In this document: positions 45,274-54,204 of the stretch, one piece after another | Numbering within the stretch: the first letter of the stretch is position 1 | Layout of the letters: each line of letters begins with the position of its first letter | Source of the DNA: JAIXWP01 sp964428835 | GTDB lineage: Bacteria; Bacteroidota; Bacteroidia; Flavobacteriales_D; Sanyastnellaceae | Length of the DNA: 64,000 nt | NCBI GenBank assembly: GCA_964428835.1 | Contig: CAYRZQ010000001.1 | Span: forward strand, 1-64,000 | Reading direction: 5' to 3' | Position numbers and translations under genes: made by a program | The notes under the pieces: generated by a model | Database searches by the model: none | Told to the model about the DNA's origin: nothing | The model's input: the letters and a program-made list of their open reading frames with translations, nothing else

Positions 45274-46254
45274 ATGAGGCGAATGATGTTTTTCTCTTTA
45301 TCCCTACTCCTTTGCACGAGCGTATTGGCCATTTCTCAACCCAAGCTCAGTGCAACTGAATATATTGATATCTGGAAGAATGAAGCCATCTACCAAATGG
45401 CCGTTCATAAAATTCCCGCAAGTATTACACTTGCTCAAGGGCTTTTAGAAAGTGGAAATGGCAACAGCAGGCTTGCTGTTGAGGGCAACAATCATTTTGG
45501 TATAAAGTGTCACTCCGACTGGACTGGCGCAAAAATTCACGAAGACGATGAAACCAATAATGAGTGCTTTAGAAAATATGAATCCGCGGCAGAATCCTTT
45601 GAAGACCATTCTTTATTCCTGCAAAAAAAGCGATATCAACCCCTCTTTGCCTTAGACATCGACGACTATAAAGGCTGGGCTAAAGGACTCAAAGAGTGCG
45701 GATATGCCACCAATCCAAAATATGCTCAGCTTCTAATAAACCTTATTGAACAATACGAACTCTTCCAATACGATAAAATCGGACTACAGCATATTCGCAA
45801 AAACACCACTCCTGATCGTCCAAACGGTCAAAAACCCAAGCCAATTCTTTCAAATCAAGAAAAAAAGCCCAAACAACGAAACCAACCGGAAGGGCGAACA
45901 GAGATTTCTATCGGAAATAATAGAGCCGTTAACCTAAGCGCAAATAGAATAAAATACATCGTGGCCAAAAAAGGAGACACCGCTGAGTCCATCGCTCGCG
46001 AACTGGAAATGGCACCGTGGCAAATCAAGAAATACAACGACCTCGAAGAAAATCAATCCTTTAACGAAGGCGATATCATTTATTTACAGCCCAAACGCAA
46101 TCGCGCTAGTGAAGATGCGCACACCGTGCTCAAAGGAGAAACAATCAAAGACATCTCCCAACGATATGGAGTAAAGATTAAAAAACTCCGCCAAAGAAAT
46201 AATCTGGAACCAGGACAAGAACCGCAACCAGGAACAAGACTCAAGTTGAAATAA
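45274..46254 (+). CDS. Peptidoglycan glucosaminidase with two LysM domains
   Basis: Signal peptide 1-20, then a GH73-type glucosaminidase domain (about 30-165: IPASITLAQGLLESGNGNSRLAVEGNNHFGIKC ... FRKYESAAESFEDHSLFLQ), with the catalytic Glu in LLESG. A basic linker (about 170-225) leads to two LysM domains (about 228-275, YIVAKKGDTAESIARELEM; and 283-326, HTVLKGETIKDISQRYGV). It cuts the glycan backbone between GlcNAc and MurNAc, probably in remodelling or daughter-cell separation. A bidirectional terminator shared with tRNA-Gln follows. Confidence 0.93.
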   Translation: MRRMMFFSLSLLLCTSVLAISQPKLSATEYIDIWKNEAIYQMAVHKIPASITLAQGLLESGNGNSRLAVEGNNHFGIKCHSDWTGAKIHEDDETNNECFRKYESAAESFEDHSLFLQKKRYQPLFALDIDDYKGWAKGLKECGYATNPKYAQLLINLIEQYELFQYDKIGLQHIRKNTTPDRPNGQKPKPILSNQEKKPKQRNQPEGRTEISIGNNRAVNLSANRIKYIVAKKGDTAESIARELEMAPWQIKKYNDLEENQSFNEGDIIYLQPKRNRASEDAHTVLKGETIKDISQRYGVKIKKLRQRNNLEPGQEPQPGTRLKLK

Positions 46255-46282
46255 AAAAGGCTCCTCAATGAGGAGCCTTTTC
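46253..46282. terminator. Bidirectional terminator shared by the glucosaminidase gene and tRNA-Gln
   Basis: AAGGCTCC, loop TCAATGA, GGAGCCTT with A/T runs on both sides. It lies directly after the glucosaminidase stop and, on the other strand, five bases after the tRNA 3' end. Confidence 0.88.
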
Positions 46283-46287
46283 TCTTG

Positions 46288-46358
46288 TTGCCCGAGCTGG
46301 ATTCGAACCAACACAAACTGAACCAAAATCAGTTGTCCTGCCATTAGACGATCGGGCA
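46288..46358 (-). tRNA. tRNA-Gln (anticodon TTG)
   Basis: On the minus strand: acceptor TGCCCGA pairing with TCGGGCA, D-arm with TCTAATGGCAGG, anticodon stem ACTGA/TCAGT with loop TTTTGGT (anticodon TTG), and T-arm with GGTTCGAATCC. CCA is not encoded. Length 71 nt. All stems pair. Confidence 0.95.
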
Positions 46359-46449
46359 AAAGCGGGTGCAAAATAAATGCATTCTTTTCAAGTATGCAAA
46401 ACTTTTCTCTATCATACCTTCGCTTTCTCATTAAATAAATTCTTTTTTG

Positions 46450-47892
46450 ATGGAAAAGATCCTCAATTATATCGACGGAAAGCTCTCAGAACCCTTGTCA
46501 AATCAATACATTGACAACTTCGAGCCTGCAACAGGAACTGTTTACTCGCTTATTCCAAATTCTGATGAAAAAGATGTGGATTTAGCCGTCGAAGCAGCAA
46601 AAAGAGCTTTTCCATCATGGTCCAACACACCCGCAACTGAGCGATCGGCAATAATGATACGCATCGCAGACCTTATTGCTGCAAACCTGGACATGCTTGC
46701 CGAGGCTGAGTCAAAAGACAATGGCAAGCCCATTTCTCTAGCTAAATCTGTGGACATCCCCCGCGCAGAATCCAATATAAGATTCTTTGCAACAGCCATA
46801 CTTCACTTCGCTTCTGAGGCCCATATCATGGAAAACAAAGCAATCAACTACACCAACAGAAAGCCAATTGGTGTGGTCGGGTGCATTTCGCCATGGAACC
46901 TTCCTCTCTATCTCTTTACTTGGAAAATCGCTCCTGCCCTCGCTGCCGGGAATTGTGTGATTGCTAAGCCTTCGGAAATCACTCCATACACGGCGTTCCT
47001 GCTGTCAAAAATTTGTATGGAAGCTGGACTGCCGGCTGGAGTGCTTAACATTGTACACGGTTTAGGCGCCAAAGCAGGAAACGCAATGGTAAGCCATAAA
47101 AATATTAAAGCGATCTCATTCACCGGTGGCACAGCTACCGGAGCGCACATAGCCTCTATCGCAGCTCCAATGTTTAAAAAACTATCGCTCGAATTAGGGG
47201 GGAAAAACCCAAATATCATTTTTGCAGATTGCGACTTCGATAAAATGATTGCCACAACAATACGATCCTCTTTCAGCAATCAAGGCCAAATATGCCTTTG
47301 TGGCTCAAGGATTTTAGTAGAGCAATCCATCTATGACAAATTCAAAATAGCATTCGTGGAAAAGGTCAAAAAAATGACCGTGGGTGATCCAGCAAACCCC
47401 GAAACAAAAATGGGTGCTGTTGTTAGCGAAGCTCACATGAACAAAGTCCTTTCTTATATCGAGCTCGCTAAACAAGAAGGTGGAAAAGTTTTAACGGGTG
47501 GGCAACGAGTAATTCTTGATGGTAAAAACAAAGAGGGATACTTTATCGCCCCGACAGTTATTGAAGGCTTAGATGAAAATTGTAGAACAAACAAAGAAGA
47601 AATATTCGGACCAGTAGTCACCATTGCACCTTTCAATGATGAGGCAGATGCTGTAAGAATTGCAAATAGCACCGATTACGGCCTGGCCGCTACAATCTGG
47701 ACTAGCAATCTAAACACTGCAAATAGAGTCGCAGGTAACATAGACTCTGGAATAGTTTGGATAAATACGTGGCTGCTTAGAGACTTAAGAACTCCCTTTG
47801 GTGGAGTTAAAAACTCAGGTGTAGGTAGAGAAGGAGGGTTTGAAGCTTTAAAGTTTTTTACAGAAGCACAAAATGTCTGCATCGAGCTCTAA
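46450..47892 (+). CDS. Aldehyde dehydrogenase, ALDH8/2-aminomuconate-semialdehyde-dehydrogenase-like
   Basis: NAD-dependent aldehyde dehydrogenase of 480 residues (ATG 46450; the TTG one codon earlier is less likely). The catalytic Cys lies in NQGQICLCGSRILVEQSIYDKF and the general-base Glu in LELGGKNPNIIFADCD; the NAD-binding segments FTGGTATGAHIA and GCISPWNLPLYLFTWKIAPAL are intact. The CLCxSRI motif and the TWxxAPAL text resemble ALDH8A1 and bacterial 2-aminomuconate or 2-hydroxymuconate semialdehyde dehydrogenases, pointing to aromatic/kynurenine breakdown. No pathway partners are adjacent, so the substrate is an inference. Confidence 0.9.
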   Translation: MEKILNYIDGKLSEPLSNQYIDNFEPATGTVYSLIPNSDEKDVDLAVEAAKRAFPSWSNTPATERSAIMIRIADLIAANLDMLAEAESKDNGKPISLAKSVDIPRAESNIRFFATAILHFASEAHIMENKAINYTNRKPIGVVGCISPWNLPLYLFTWKIAPALAAGNCVIAKPSEITPYTAFLLSKICMEAGLPAGVLNIVHGLGAKAGNAMVSHKNIKAISFTGGTATGAHIASIAAPMFKKLSLELGGKNPNIIFADCDFDKMIATTIRSSFSNQGQICLCGSRILVEQSIYDKFKIAFVEKVKKMTVGDPANPETKMGAVVSEAHMNKVLSYIELAKQEGGKVLTGGQRVILDGKNKEGYFIAPTVIEGLDENCRTNKEEIFGPVVTIAPFNDEADAVRIANSTDYGLAATIWTSNLNTANRVAGNIDSGIVWINTWLLRDLRTPFGGVKNSGVGREGGFEALKFFTEAQNVCIEL

Positions 47893-47999
47893 CGCTCATC
47901 TGTAGACTTATATCCATTCGTGAAAAACCAACCAAACCAACGATTGAATCGCTCTTCTACCGTGCGTACCTTATCAGCTATGCTAAAAAACGTCTTCAT
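47889..47999 (-). CDS. Possible 36-residue small protein
   Basis: An ATG-initiated frame: MKTFFSIADKVRTVEERF, then NRWFGWFFTNGYKSTDER and stop. It is rich in aromatic and basic residues and could be one amphipathic helix. It converges tail-to-tail with the aldehyde dehydrogenase gene, the stop codons overlapping by two bases. No clear promoter or ribosome binding site was seen. It is included because the FNRWFGWFFTNGYK text looks protein-like; chance is not excluded. Confidence 0.4.
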   Translation of the reverse strand: MKTFFSIADKVRTVEERFNRWFGWFFTNGYKSTDER

Positions 48000-48162
48000 G
48001 ATTTGCCTTATAGAGTCGTTAACTTAAGAGCCCTACCTAAAGTTGTATTATTCTCAAAAATTTAACGTTCATTATTACATTTCTATCATGCTTACTTCAA
48101 CGCGCATATTCTAATTATGTTCGCATCATTAATTCATTTCATAATTTCATTCTAAAAATTAC

Positions 48163-48426
48163 GTGAGATCAAGGAAGAAAATAATTCAACGTGACGGCTC
48201 CTTCTACCGCGATAAACAAGAAGCTCTGGACTTTCTTGTTCAACTTGAAAAAGAAAAAAAACAGATTCACGGAATAGAAATCGTGATTCTCACCGATTTA
48301 AACGTTGAGACAGATATGTACAAGACCCTTTGGTTTACTTCTCAAAAAGATGTCTACGAAACCTCACGTGTTTTCATTACAGAAAAAATGGGCGGCAAAT
48401 GGAATTATGTTGAATTCAAACTCTAG
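48163..48426 (+). CDS. Hypothetical protein, 87 aa
   Basis: GTG-initiated; no in-frame ATG is available. The N-terminus is basic (RSRKKIIQRDG), then helix-like text (KQEALDFLVQLEKEKKQIHG) and strand-like segments (IEIVILTDLNV, TLWFTSQKDVYETSRVFITEKMG), ending in NYVEFKL. No signal peptide or membrane helix. No family recognised. It is a single-gene unit between the aldehyde dehydrogenase and mltD genes. Confidence 0.6.
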   Translation: MRSRKKIIQRDGSFYRDKQEALDFLVQLEKEKKQIHGIEIVILTDLNVETDMYKTLWFTSQKDVYETSRVFITEKMGGKWNYVEFKL

Positions 48427-48600
48427 TCAGAGTTATCATAGTGTTGGTGTTTAAAACTCTAAAAAATCAACATTCAAACTAATTTGAAACTAAAGCAATT
48501 TAGTGACGTATATTTTGTTAACATTTTGCTCACTCTTTTTCGATGAGAAAAGTGTTATCATCGCACCGTAGTTTTAAACCAGCAAGGAAATCAGGAAATC

Positions 48601-50250
48601 ATGAAGAGGATTGTATTATCACTATTCGCTTTTGCCGCCGCATTTGGCGCATCAGCAACCACCCTTCAAAATGACACATTAACCCCTGGCTCTCAGGACT
48701 TGAAAATAGCCCCTGATGATCCTGCTATCATGGCCATCGACCGCGTGCTGACGGCCAATTACTTAAATCACTTTTGTTTTTCTGCGGACTCAAAGGTCAT
48801 TAATGCCTATGGCTATTCGGCTGAACAAGTCCCCACATTCTCTCCTGAAATCACAGCACAAAGACTGAAGGTAATCGACAAGGAAACTCCTTTCGACCTC
48901 GTATATAACGGAACTGTTCAAGGTTTTATCGACTTGTACGCCGTACGAAGAAGAGACATTACTACCAAGGTTCTTGGAATGTCACAGCTCTACTTCCCTA
49001 TGTTTGAAGAAGCTCTGGCTAAACACGGTATTCCTCAAGAGATGAAATACCTCGCTGTAATTGAGTCGGCGCTGAATCCTTCTGCAATTTCTCCAGCCGG
49101 AGCCGGCGGTTTGTGGCAGTTCATGGTCGCTACAGGTAAAATGTATGGCCTTGAGGTAAATAGCTATCAAGACGACCGCTTCGATCCTATCAAGTCAACA
49201 GAAGCTGCGTGCAAATACCTTAAGTTCCTCTACAATACTTTCGGTGACTGGCAACTAGCCCTTGCTGCTTATAACAGCGGTCCTGGCAACGTAAATAAAG
49301 CCATTCGTCGCGCAGGCGGTAAGAGAGACTTCTGGGAAATCAAAAACTTTTTACCAAAAGAAACACAGGGATACGTGCCTGCATTCATTGCTGTAAATTA
49401 CGTGATGAACTACGCAGCTGAACACAACCTCTACGCAAAAGAACCAATTGCAACATATTTCGAAGTTGACACCATCGTCGTGAATCAACGCATCGACTTC
49501 AATGCACTATCTCGCGTTGTTGGTATGAGTGTGGAAGAAATTGCTTTCCTCAACCCAACTTATAAGCTTAAAGAAATTCCTGACAATGGCAGAAAACACT
49601 ACGTTTATCTTCCTATTGCCAAGGCTGGTTTATTCATCGCAAACGAAGAGTTGGTATATGAGCAAAGCAGAATAAAAATTGCTGAGCCAGAGCCCGTTTT
49701 AGCAGCAAACACCCCCGCCGCTTCACAAGCAGCTCCCGCTTCAGAGAACGCTGTCAAAAAAATAGTTTGGGAAAATCAATGGAAAACTCACAGCGTAAGA
49801 CGCGGAGAGTCACTTGGAAAAATCGCTGACAAATACGATGTATCGCTTGCCGAGCTCAAAAAATGGAATAAAATCAAAGGCTCTAAAGTTGTGCCTGGTC
49901 AAAAACTCAAAGTGCAGACTCGCGTAAAGAAGACCATTTTAGTAGAAAATACTGAGGAAAACGTTACTCAAGCCAATGAGCAAGAAAAAGAAGTAACTCC
50001 GCAACAAGAAGAAGAGCGCAGTCCAGAGGCTATTGCCGCTGCAGAGCAAGAAAAAACGGAAAGACCTGTGGCTCCAAAATCAAGCACTCCTAAGTACAAG
50101 TATTACACTGTGCAGCCTGGTGATACGCTTTGGAAAATCGCCAACAAACATGATGGTGTTTCCATGGATCAAATTAAGACACTCAACAAAGGCTTGAAAG
50201 AAAACAAACTTGCTGTTGGTCAAAAAATTAAAATCAAACAAATAAATTAA
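48601..50250 (+). CDS. mltD: Membrane-bound lytic murein transglycosylase (MltD-like, two LysM)
   Basis: Signal peptide 1-20. The GH23 SLT domain is at about 125-265, with catalytic Glu155 in YLAVIESALNPSAISPAGAGGLWQFM and the AAYNSGPGNVNKAIRRAGG segment. Two LysM domains follow at about 397-445 (HSVRRGESLGKIADKYDVS) and 500-548 (YTVQPGDTLWKIANKHDGVS), separated by a Glu/Gln-rich linker. No lipobox was seen, unlike E. coli MltD. It cleaves the MurNAc-GlcNAc bond, forming anhydro-MurNAc ends. The stop overlaps the FKBP start (TAATG). Confidence 0.94.
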   Translation: MKRIVLSLFAFAAAFGASATTLQNDTLTPGSQDLKIAPDDPAIMAIDRVLTANYLNHFCFSADSKVINAYGYSAEQVPTFSPEITAQRLKVIDKETPFDLVYNGTVQGFIDLYAVRRRDITTKVLGMSQLYFPMFEEALAKHGIPQEMKYLAVIESALNPSAISPAGAGGLWQFMVATGKMYGLEVNSYQDDRFDPIKSTEAACKYLKFLYNTFGDWQLALAAYNSGPGNVNKAIRRAGGKRDFWEIKNFLPKETQGYVPAFIAVNYVMNYAAEHNLYAKEPIATYFEVDTIVVNQRIDFNALSRVVGMSVEEIAFLNPTYKLKEIPDNGRKHYVYLPIAKAGLFIANEELVYEQSRIKIAEPEPVLAANTPAASQAAPASENAVKKIVWENQWKTHSVRRGESLGKIADKYDVSLAELKKWNKIKGSKVVPGQKLKVQTRVKKTILVENTEENVTQANEQEKEVTPQQEEERSPEAIAAAEQEKTERPVAPKSSTPKYKYYTVQPGDTLWKIANKHDGVSMDQIKTLNKGLKENKLAVGQKIKIKQIN

Positions 50251-50699
50251 TGAAAATCGAAGCGGGAAAAACCGTTGAGGTTCACTACACCCTGCATATT
50301 CAGGGTCCAGAAGGTGAAATTGTAGAACAAACATTCGGTGGCGAACCCCTCGGATTTGTTTTTCGTGAAGATCAAATGTTGCAAAAATTCGAAGAAGCTC
50401 TTGAAGGCTTGTCCGCAGGCGACAAGTTTAAAATAGCCATCGCTTGCGCCGATGCTTATGGCCAAGAGGATGAAGAATTCTTCATGGAATTCCCAAAGAG
50501 TGAATTCATTGATGAAAGCGGAGAATTTGACGAGGAACTATTCGCCGAAGGTGAAATTGTTCCTATGCAAACCCCAGACGGACACACTGTTCAAGGTGTT
50601 ATTGCCGAGGTAAAATTGAACTCTATCATCATTGATTTCAACCACCCGTTGGCTGGTGAAGACCTTTATTTCGAAGGCGAGGTCGTGTCAGTTCAATAA
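50250..50699 (+). CDS. FKBP-type peptidyl-prolyl isomerase (SlyD-like)
   Basis: 149 residues, cytoplasmic. It opens with KTVEVHYTLHIQGPEGEIVEQTFGGEPLGFVFREDQMLQKFEEALEGLSAGDKFKIAI, the interrupted FKBP/insert-in-flap layout of SlyD; the acidic middle and QGVIAEVKLNSIIIDFNHPLAGEDLYFEGEV end are typical. The His/Cys-rich nickel tail of E. coli SlyD is absent. Overlaps mltD by one base, so they are co-translated. It is followed by a strong terminator. Confidence 0.92.
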   Translation: MKIEAGKTVEVHYTLHIQGPEGEIVEQTFGGEPLGFVFREDQMLQKFEEALEGLSAGDKFKIAIACADAYGQEDEEFFMEFPKSEFIDESGEFDEELFAEGEIVPMQTPDGHTVQGVIAEVKLNSIIIDFNHPLAGEDLYFEGEVVSVQ

Positions 50700-50732
50700 C
50701 TACTGAATATCTTTTGTTGAAAAAGCATATAG

Positions 50733-50762
50733 AAAGGGCTCTCAACTTTGAGAGCCCTTTTA
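50733..50762 (+). terminator. Rho-independent terminator after the FKBP gene
   Basis: AAAGGGCTCTC pairs with GAGAGCCCTTT, followed by T-rich sequence. It lies directly before the ftsX GTG start. Confidence 0.9.
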
Positions 50763-50789
50763 TTTTTTTGTATCAAAATCCCCATCACT

Positions 50790-51662
50790 GTGAGAAAGAG
50801 TCTTTTTAAAACCGGCGGAAGCACCATATCATCCTTTTCGACTGTTGTCGGAATCACTCTCGTGCTTACCATGGTTGGCGCCCTTTTTATCTTTCTCCTT
50901 GTAGCCAAAGCAGTCACAGCACATTTCAACGAGCAGCTCACTGTACAAGTATTCATCAAAGAAGGCACGCCTGAAGACGAAATACTATTGTTTAAAAAGC
51001 AATTAGAAATAGAAGATTTTACTGGCGAAATTGAATACATCTCCGCTGAACAAGCCGCCCAAATAATGCAGGAAGAGATCGGAGAAGAGTTTGTAGACTT
51101 TCTAGGATACAACCCCCTTCTTCCATCGTTAGATGTTAAAATTGATCCCTCATATAGCTCCATAGACTCACTTCAACTCAAGTTCGAACAACTTGCCGAG
51201 TTACCCATGATTGATAGCGTTGAATATCAAAAAGACCTTTTGCAAAACATTAATGAAAATATAGGCAAATGGGGACTTGGCCTTCTAGTACTTGGAATTC
51301 TCTTTTTAATCATCGCCGTAGTCCTCATCGTAAACACAATCGAACTCGCCATATTCTCTCAGCGATTCATTATCAAATCGATGCAACTAGTTGGGGCTAC
51401 CCACTGGTTTATTCAAAAGCCATTCATGAAGAAGGCTTTGCGCTACGGCCTGGTATCCGCATTGCTTGCCCTGGTTGTTATTAGCGCTATCTTATTCTAC
51501 TTCAAAGCCGAACTCGTGGATGTTATTAGCATTTTGACGGACAATTACCGATTCATTTGGCTCATCGCAGGTATTTTTGTGGCCGGAGCCTTGGTGTCTT
51601 TACTCGCAACTGCTTACGCTGTCCGCAGGTTTGTGAAAATTGCCCAAACGGATCTATACTAA
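50790..51662 (+). CDS. ftsX: Cell-division protein FtsX
   Basis: Membrane partner of FtsE that controls peptidoglycan hydrolases at the septum. TM1 is at about residues 8-35 (SSFSTVVGITLVLTMVGALFIFLLVAKAV), a periplasmic domain runs from about 40 to 165, and three further membrane helices fill 165-285 (LGLLVLGILFLIIAVVLIVNTIELAIFSQRFIIKSMQLVGATHWFIQKPFMKK, the conserved FtsX core). GTG 50790 gives the standard short N-terminus (VRKSLFKTGG); the TTG 14 codons upstream lies inside the terminator stem. ftsE is not adjacent. Confidence 0.93.
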   Translation: MRKSLFKTGGSTISSFSTVVGITLVLTMVGALFIFLLVAKAVTAHFNEQLTVQVFIKEGTPEDEILLFKKQLEIEDFTGEIEYISAEQAAQIMQEEIGEEFVDFLGYNPLLPSLDVKIDPSYSSIDSLQLKFEQLAELPMIDSVEYQKDLLQNINENIGKWGLGLLVLGILFLIIAVVLIVNTIELAIFSQRFIIKSMQLVGATHWFIQKPFMKKALRYGLVSALLALVVISAILFYFKAELVDVISILTDNYRFIWLIAGIFVAGALVSLLATAYAVRRFVKIAQTDLY

Positions 51663-51945
51663 ACCGTTCATTCAAGATTTCTGCCCGTTGACTTTAAATT
51701 CGAGGCATTTCTCCATCTTTTAAGGGTCGCTATTCCTTAAGAATCCGATATTCGACATCGGAAGCCAATTTTTTATTAGAACAACAACGTTTGTTTGACA
51801 TACCGTAATGGAAGATTTATTATGTTTGGCGCCCGTTGAACCAATGTAGTAGTTTTGTTTTTAACCAAACAAGAAATTAATACCGTTTAGCACAAATCAA
51901 AATCAATCTATAATTCTGTAACAACCATTTAAATTAAAACGTGTT
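51663..51945. other. 283-base intergenic region with the promoter of the exbB operon
   Basis: No credible gene. It contains a Bacteroidota promoter at 51794-51828 and a leader of about 115 bases before the ExbB start. No riboswitch structure was recognised. Confidence 0.7.
51794..51828 (+). promoter_or_regulatory. Promoter of the ExbB/ExbD/TonB operon
   Basis: TTTG at 51794-51797, 23 bases, then TATGTTTG at 51821-51828: -33/-7 pattern with a slightly long spacer. It predicts a leader of about 115 bases. Confidence 0.7.
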
Positions 51946-52752
51946 ATGAGCAAAAAGCAACAGCAGTCAGGAAGTGATTTCAGCTCGATCTTCCCCTACT
52001 TCGCGATTCCATTAGCCTTAATTATCGGCGTCGCGCTTTACGTTTTTGTATTAGGTAACCCCACTAACTTTGAAGGTGGCGACCCAATCAAAGGCCATCC
52101 ACTCAACGTTCTTGGAACGGTTCACAAGGGTGGTATCATCGTATCAGCCCTTATCACTGTAAACTTGGTGGTATTGATTTTCGCTGTGGAGCGCTTCATC
52201 AGCCTTCAAAAAGCTAGAGGAAAAGGTAGCGTTGAGAAGTTCATCCGCGACATCCGCGCTAAGTTGAACAACAACCAAATCGACGATGCAATCAACGCTT
52301 GCGACAAGCAACAAGGTTCTGTAGCTGCGGTTTTGCGCGCTGGTCTTACCAAGTACAAGTCAGTACAATCAGAAGCAGGCCTAGACAAAGAAGCTAAAGT
52401 AACAGCTATCAAACAAGAACTTGAAGAAGCTACATCACTTGAGCTTCCAATGCTCTCGAAGAACCTCGTAATCCTTTCTTCTTGTGCATCACTCGGGGTA
52501 CTTGTTGGTCTTTTGGGTACGGTACGCGGTATGATTTCATCATTCGAAGCAATGGCAACTGCTGGTGCTCCTGACGCAACCGCTCTTTCACTCGGTATCT
52601 CTGAAGCCTTGATCAATACCTTCCTCGGTATCTTGGCTTCTGCTTTGGCAATCATATTCTTCAACTTCTATAGCACTCGTATCGATGGCCTTACTTATGG
52701 TATCGATGAGGCAGGTTTCTCTGTAGCTCAAACATTTGCTGCTAAGCACTAA
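51946..52752 (+). CDS. MotA/TolQ/ExbB proton-channel protein
   Basis: Energy-coupling subunit that uses the proton gradient to drive TonB. Four membrane helices are visible (about 13-36, 62-86, 165-187 and 215-238). The family core is at about 150-240 (LEEATSLELPMLSKNLVILSSCASLGVLVGLLGTVRGMISSFEAMA and LSLGISEALINTFLGILASALAIIFF). An extra N-terminal helix and loop, compared with E. coli ExbB, is common in Bacteroidota. First gene of a five-gene exbB-exbD-exbD-tonB-tonB locus. Confidence 0.94.
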   Translation: MSKKQQQSGSDFSSIFPYFAIPLALIIGVALYVFVLGNPTNFEGGDPIKGHPLNVLGTVHKGGIIVSALITVNLVVLIFAVERFISLQKARGKGSVEKFIRDIRAKLNNNQIDDAINACDKQQGSVAAVLRAGLTKYKSVQSEAGLDKEAKVTAIKQELEEATSLELPMLSKNLVILSSCASLGVLVGLLGTVRGMISSFEAMATAGAPDATALSLGISEALINTFLGILASALAIIFFNFYSTRIDGLTYGIDEAGFSVAQTFAAKH

Positions 52753-52787
52753 TTCATTTCTTTTAAACCAAATTAAAAAAGTGAATT

Positions 52788-53468
52788 ATGCCTAAAGTAA
52801 AAATGCCAAAAAGCGCCCCCAGCCTGGACATGACGCCCATGGTTGACTTGGGATTCTTGTTGGTTACTTTCTTCATCCTTACGGCGAAGTTTAGGCCTAA
52901 TGAACCTGTTGTAGTGGACACGCCAAAGTCAACATCTAGCATCGCGCTCCCAGAGAAAGTTATGCTCGTTACAATTGACAAAGACGGACGTGTATTCTTT
53001 GATCTAAGCGGTAAAGAAATCAAGCGCGCAATGCTGCAAGGCATGCTCGAGAGATATCCGCAAGTGAAGGTTTCTGAAGAAGTTGCTCAGCGATTCGCTG
53101 TGTTAGGCACCTTCGGACAACCAATCGAAAGAATGGAACAATACATCAAAGGCGATGAAAAGCTGCGTAAAGCAATGGACGATCGCAAAGATGCTGGAAT
53201 TCCTGTTGACTCACTCAACAACCAATTAGGTGACTGGATCCAAGAAGGATACGAGGCTTTCATGACCGATGCCCAAGCCAAAGGGTTTACCATTGCACAG
53301 CTCAAAGACAAAGAAGGTCTTCGCTATGCAATCAAGGCTGACGGTGACACCGACTATGAAAAAATCGAAAAAGTAATCGATATTTTTAGAGATAAAAACA
53401 TCTTCCAATTTAACATGGTAACGAGCCTCGAAGGTATCGACGAAGCTCCAGCTGTTGTTGAAGAGTAA
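52788..53468 (+). CDS. ExbD/TolR-family protein 1
   Basis: 226 residues. One membrane helix begins right after the N-terminal signature LDMTPMVDLGFLLVTFFIL, with the proton-path Asp20. The periplasmic part is longer than in E. coli ExbD (141 aa), with a helical middle (about 115-180: MEQYIKGDEKLRKAMDDRKDAG) inserted before the C-terminal ExbD segment (LRYAIKADGDTDYEKIEKVIDIFRDKNIFQFNMVTSLEG). It lies 35 bp after exbB. A 25-base stretch at its LDMTPMVD region is identical to that in the second exbD. Confidence 0.93.
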   Translation: MPKVKMPKSAPSLDMTPMVDLGFLLVTFFILTAKFRPNEPVVVDTPKSTSSIALPEKVMLVTIDKDGRVFFDLSGKEIKRAMLQGMLERYPQVKVSEEVAQRFAVLGTFGQPIERMEQYIKGDEKLRKAMDDRKDAGIPVDSLNNQLGDWIQEGYEAFMTDAQAKGFTIAQLKDKEGLRYAIKADGDTDYEKIEKVIDIFRDKNIFQFNMVTSLEGIDEAPAVVEE

Positions 53469-53499
53469 TAATCCACAACCCCATTAAAGAACATAAATT

Positions 53500-54141
53500 A
53501 TGGCAGAAATAATTGACGGCGGCGGCGGTGGTGGTGGTAAACACCAGAAGAAAAAAGCCAAGAAAGGAAACGTTCACCTGGACATGACGCCCATGGTTGA
53601 CCTAGCGTTCCTACTGCTTACATTCTTCATTCTTGCTACTTCACTCAGCAAGCCAAAAACAATGGAAATTATCTATCCGAAAGAGACAGATAAAAAAGAT
53701 GAAAAAACTAAAGTGGATGATGCTTTGGCAACAACCGTTTTAGTTGGTGAAGAAGACGAACATGTATTCTATTACACTGGCGTTTTCAAACCAGACTCTA
53801 CTGTGCTTATTCACACCGACTATTCAAAAGACGGTATCAGAAAAGTATTGCTCGATAGAAACAAGCGTATCAATGACCAGGTAACTGCACTGAAAGAGCA
53901 GCTCACCAACAAAGTAATCAATGATACAACCTATCAAGTAGCTTATTCGAAAATCGTCGGAGACTCGTTGGCTCCTTTCGTTATCGTTAAAACTATCCCT
54001 ACATCTAAGTTCAGAAACGTGGTGAATGTGATGGATGAACTAAACATCACAAACATCAAGAAAAGAGCTATTATTGATATGGGAGACAGCGAAAACATAG
54101 CAATGCGCCAAAGAATCGTTGAACTCGGTTTAAAAAAGTAA
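53500..54141 (+). CDS. ExbD/TolR-family protein 2
   Basis: 213 residues. A Gly-rich then Lys-rich N-terminus (DGGGGGGGKHQKKKAKKGN) leads to HLDMTPMVDLAFLLLTFFILATSLS with Asp34 in the membrane helix. The periplasmic part includes KTKVDDALATTVLVGEEDEHVFYYTG and ends with SKFRNVVNVMDELNITNIKKRAIIDM. Paralog of the preceding gene, so this locus supplies two different ExbD subunits to one ExbB. Gap 31 bp upstream, 63 bp to tonB. Confidence 0.93.
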   Translation: MAEIIDGGGGGGGKHQKKKAKKGNVHLDMTPMVDLAFLLLTFFILATSLSKPKTMEIIYPKETDKKDEKTKVDDALATTVLVGEEDEHVFYYTGVFKPDSTVLIHTDYSKDGIRKVLLDRNKRINDQVTALKEQLTNKVINDTTYQVAYSKIVGDSLAPFVIVKTIPTSKFRNVVNVMDELNITNIKKRAIIDMGDSENIAMRQRIVELGLKK

Positions 54142-54204
54142 CAAGAATTTGAACGAACTCATTTCTAAAATGTACACGCTTCAAAATCTTTAAAAAATTA
54201 AATT

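Noticed and set aside
50748..50789. TTG start for FtsX
   Set aside because: It falls inside the terminator hairpin of the preceding gene; GTG 50790 fits the family N-terminus.
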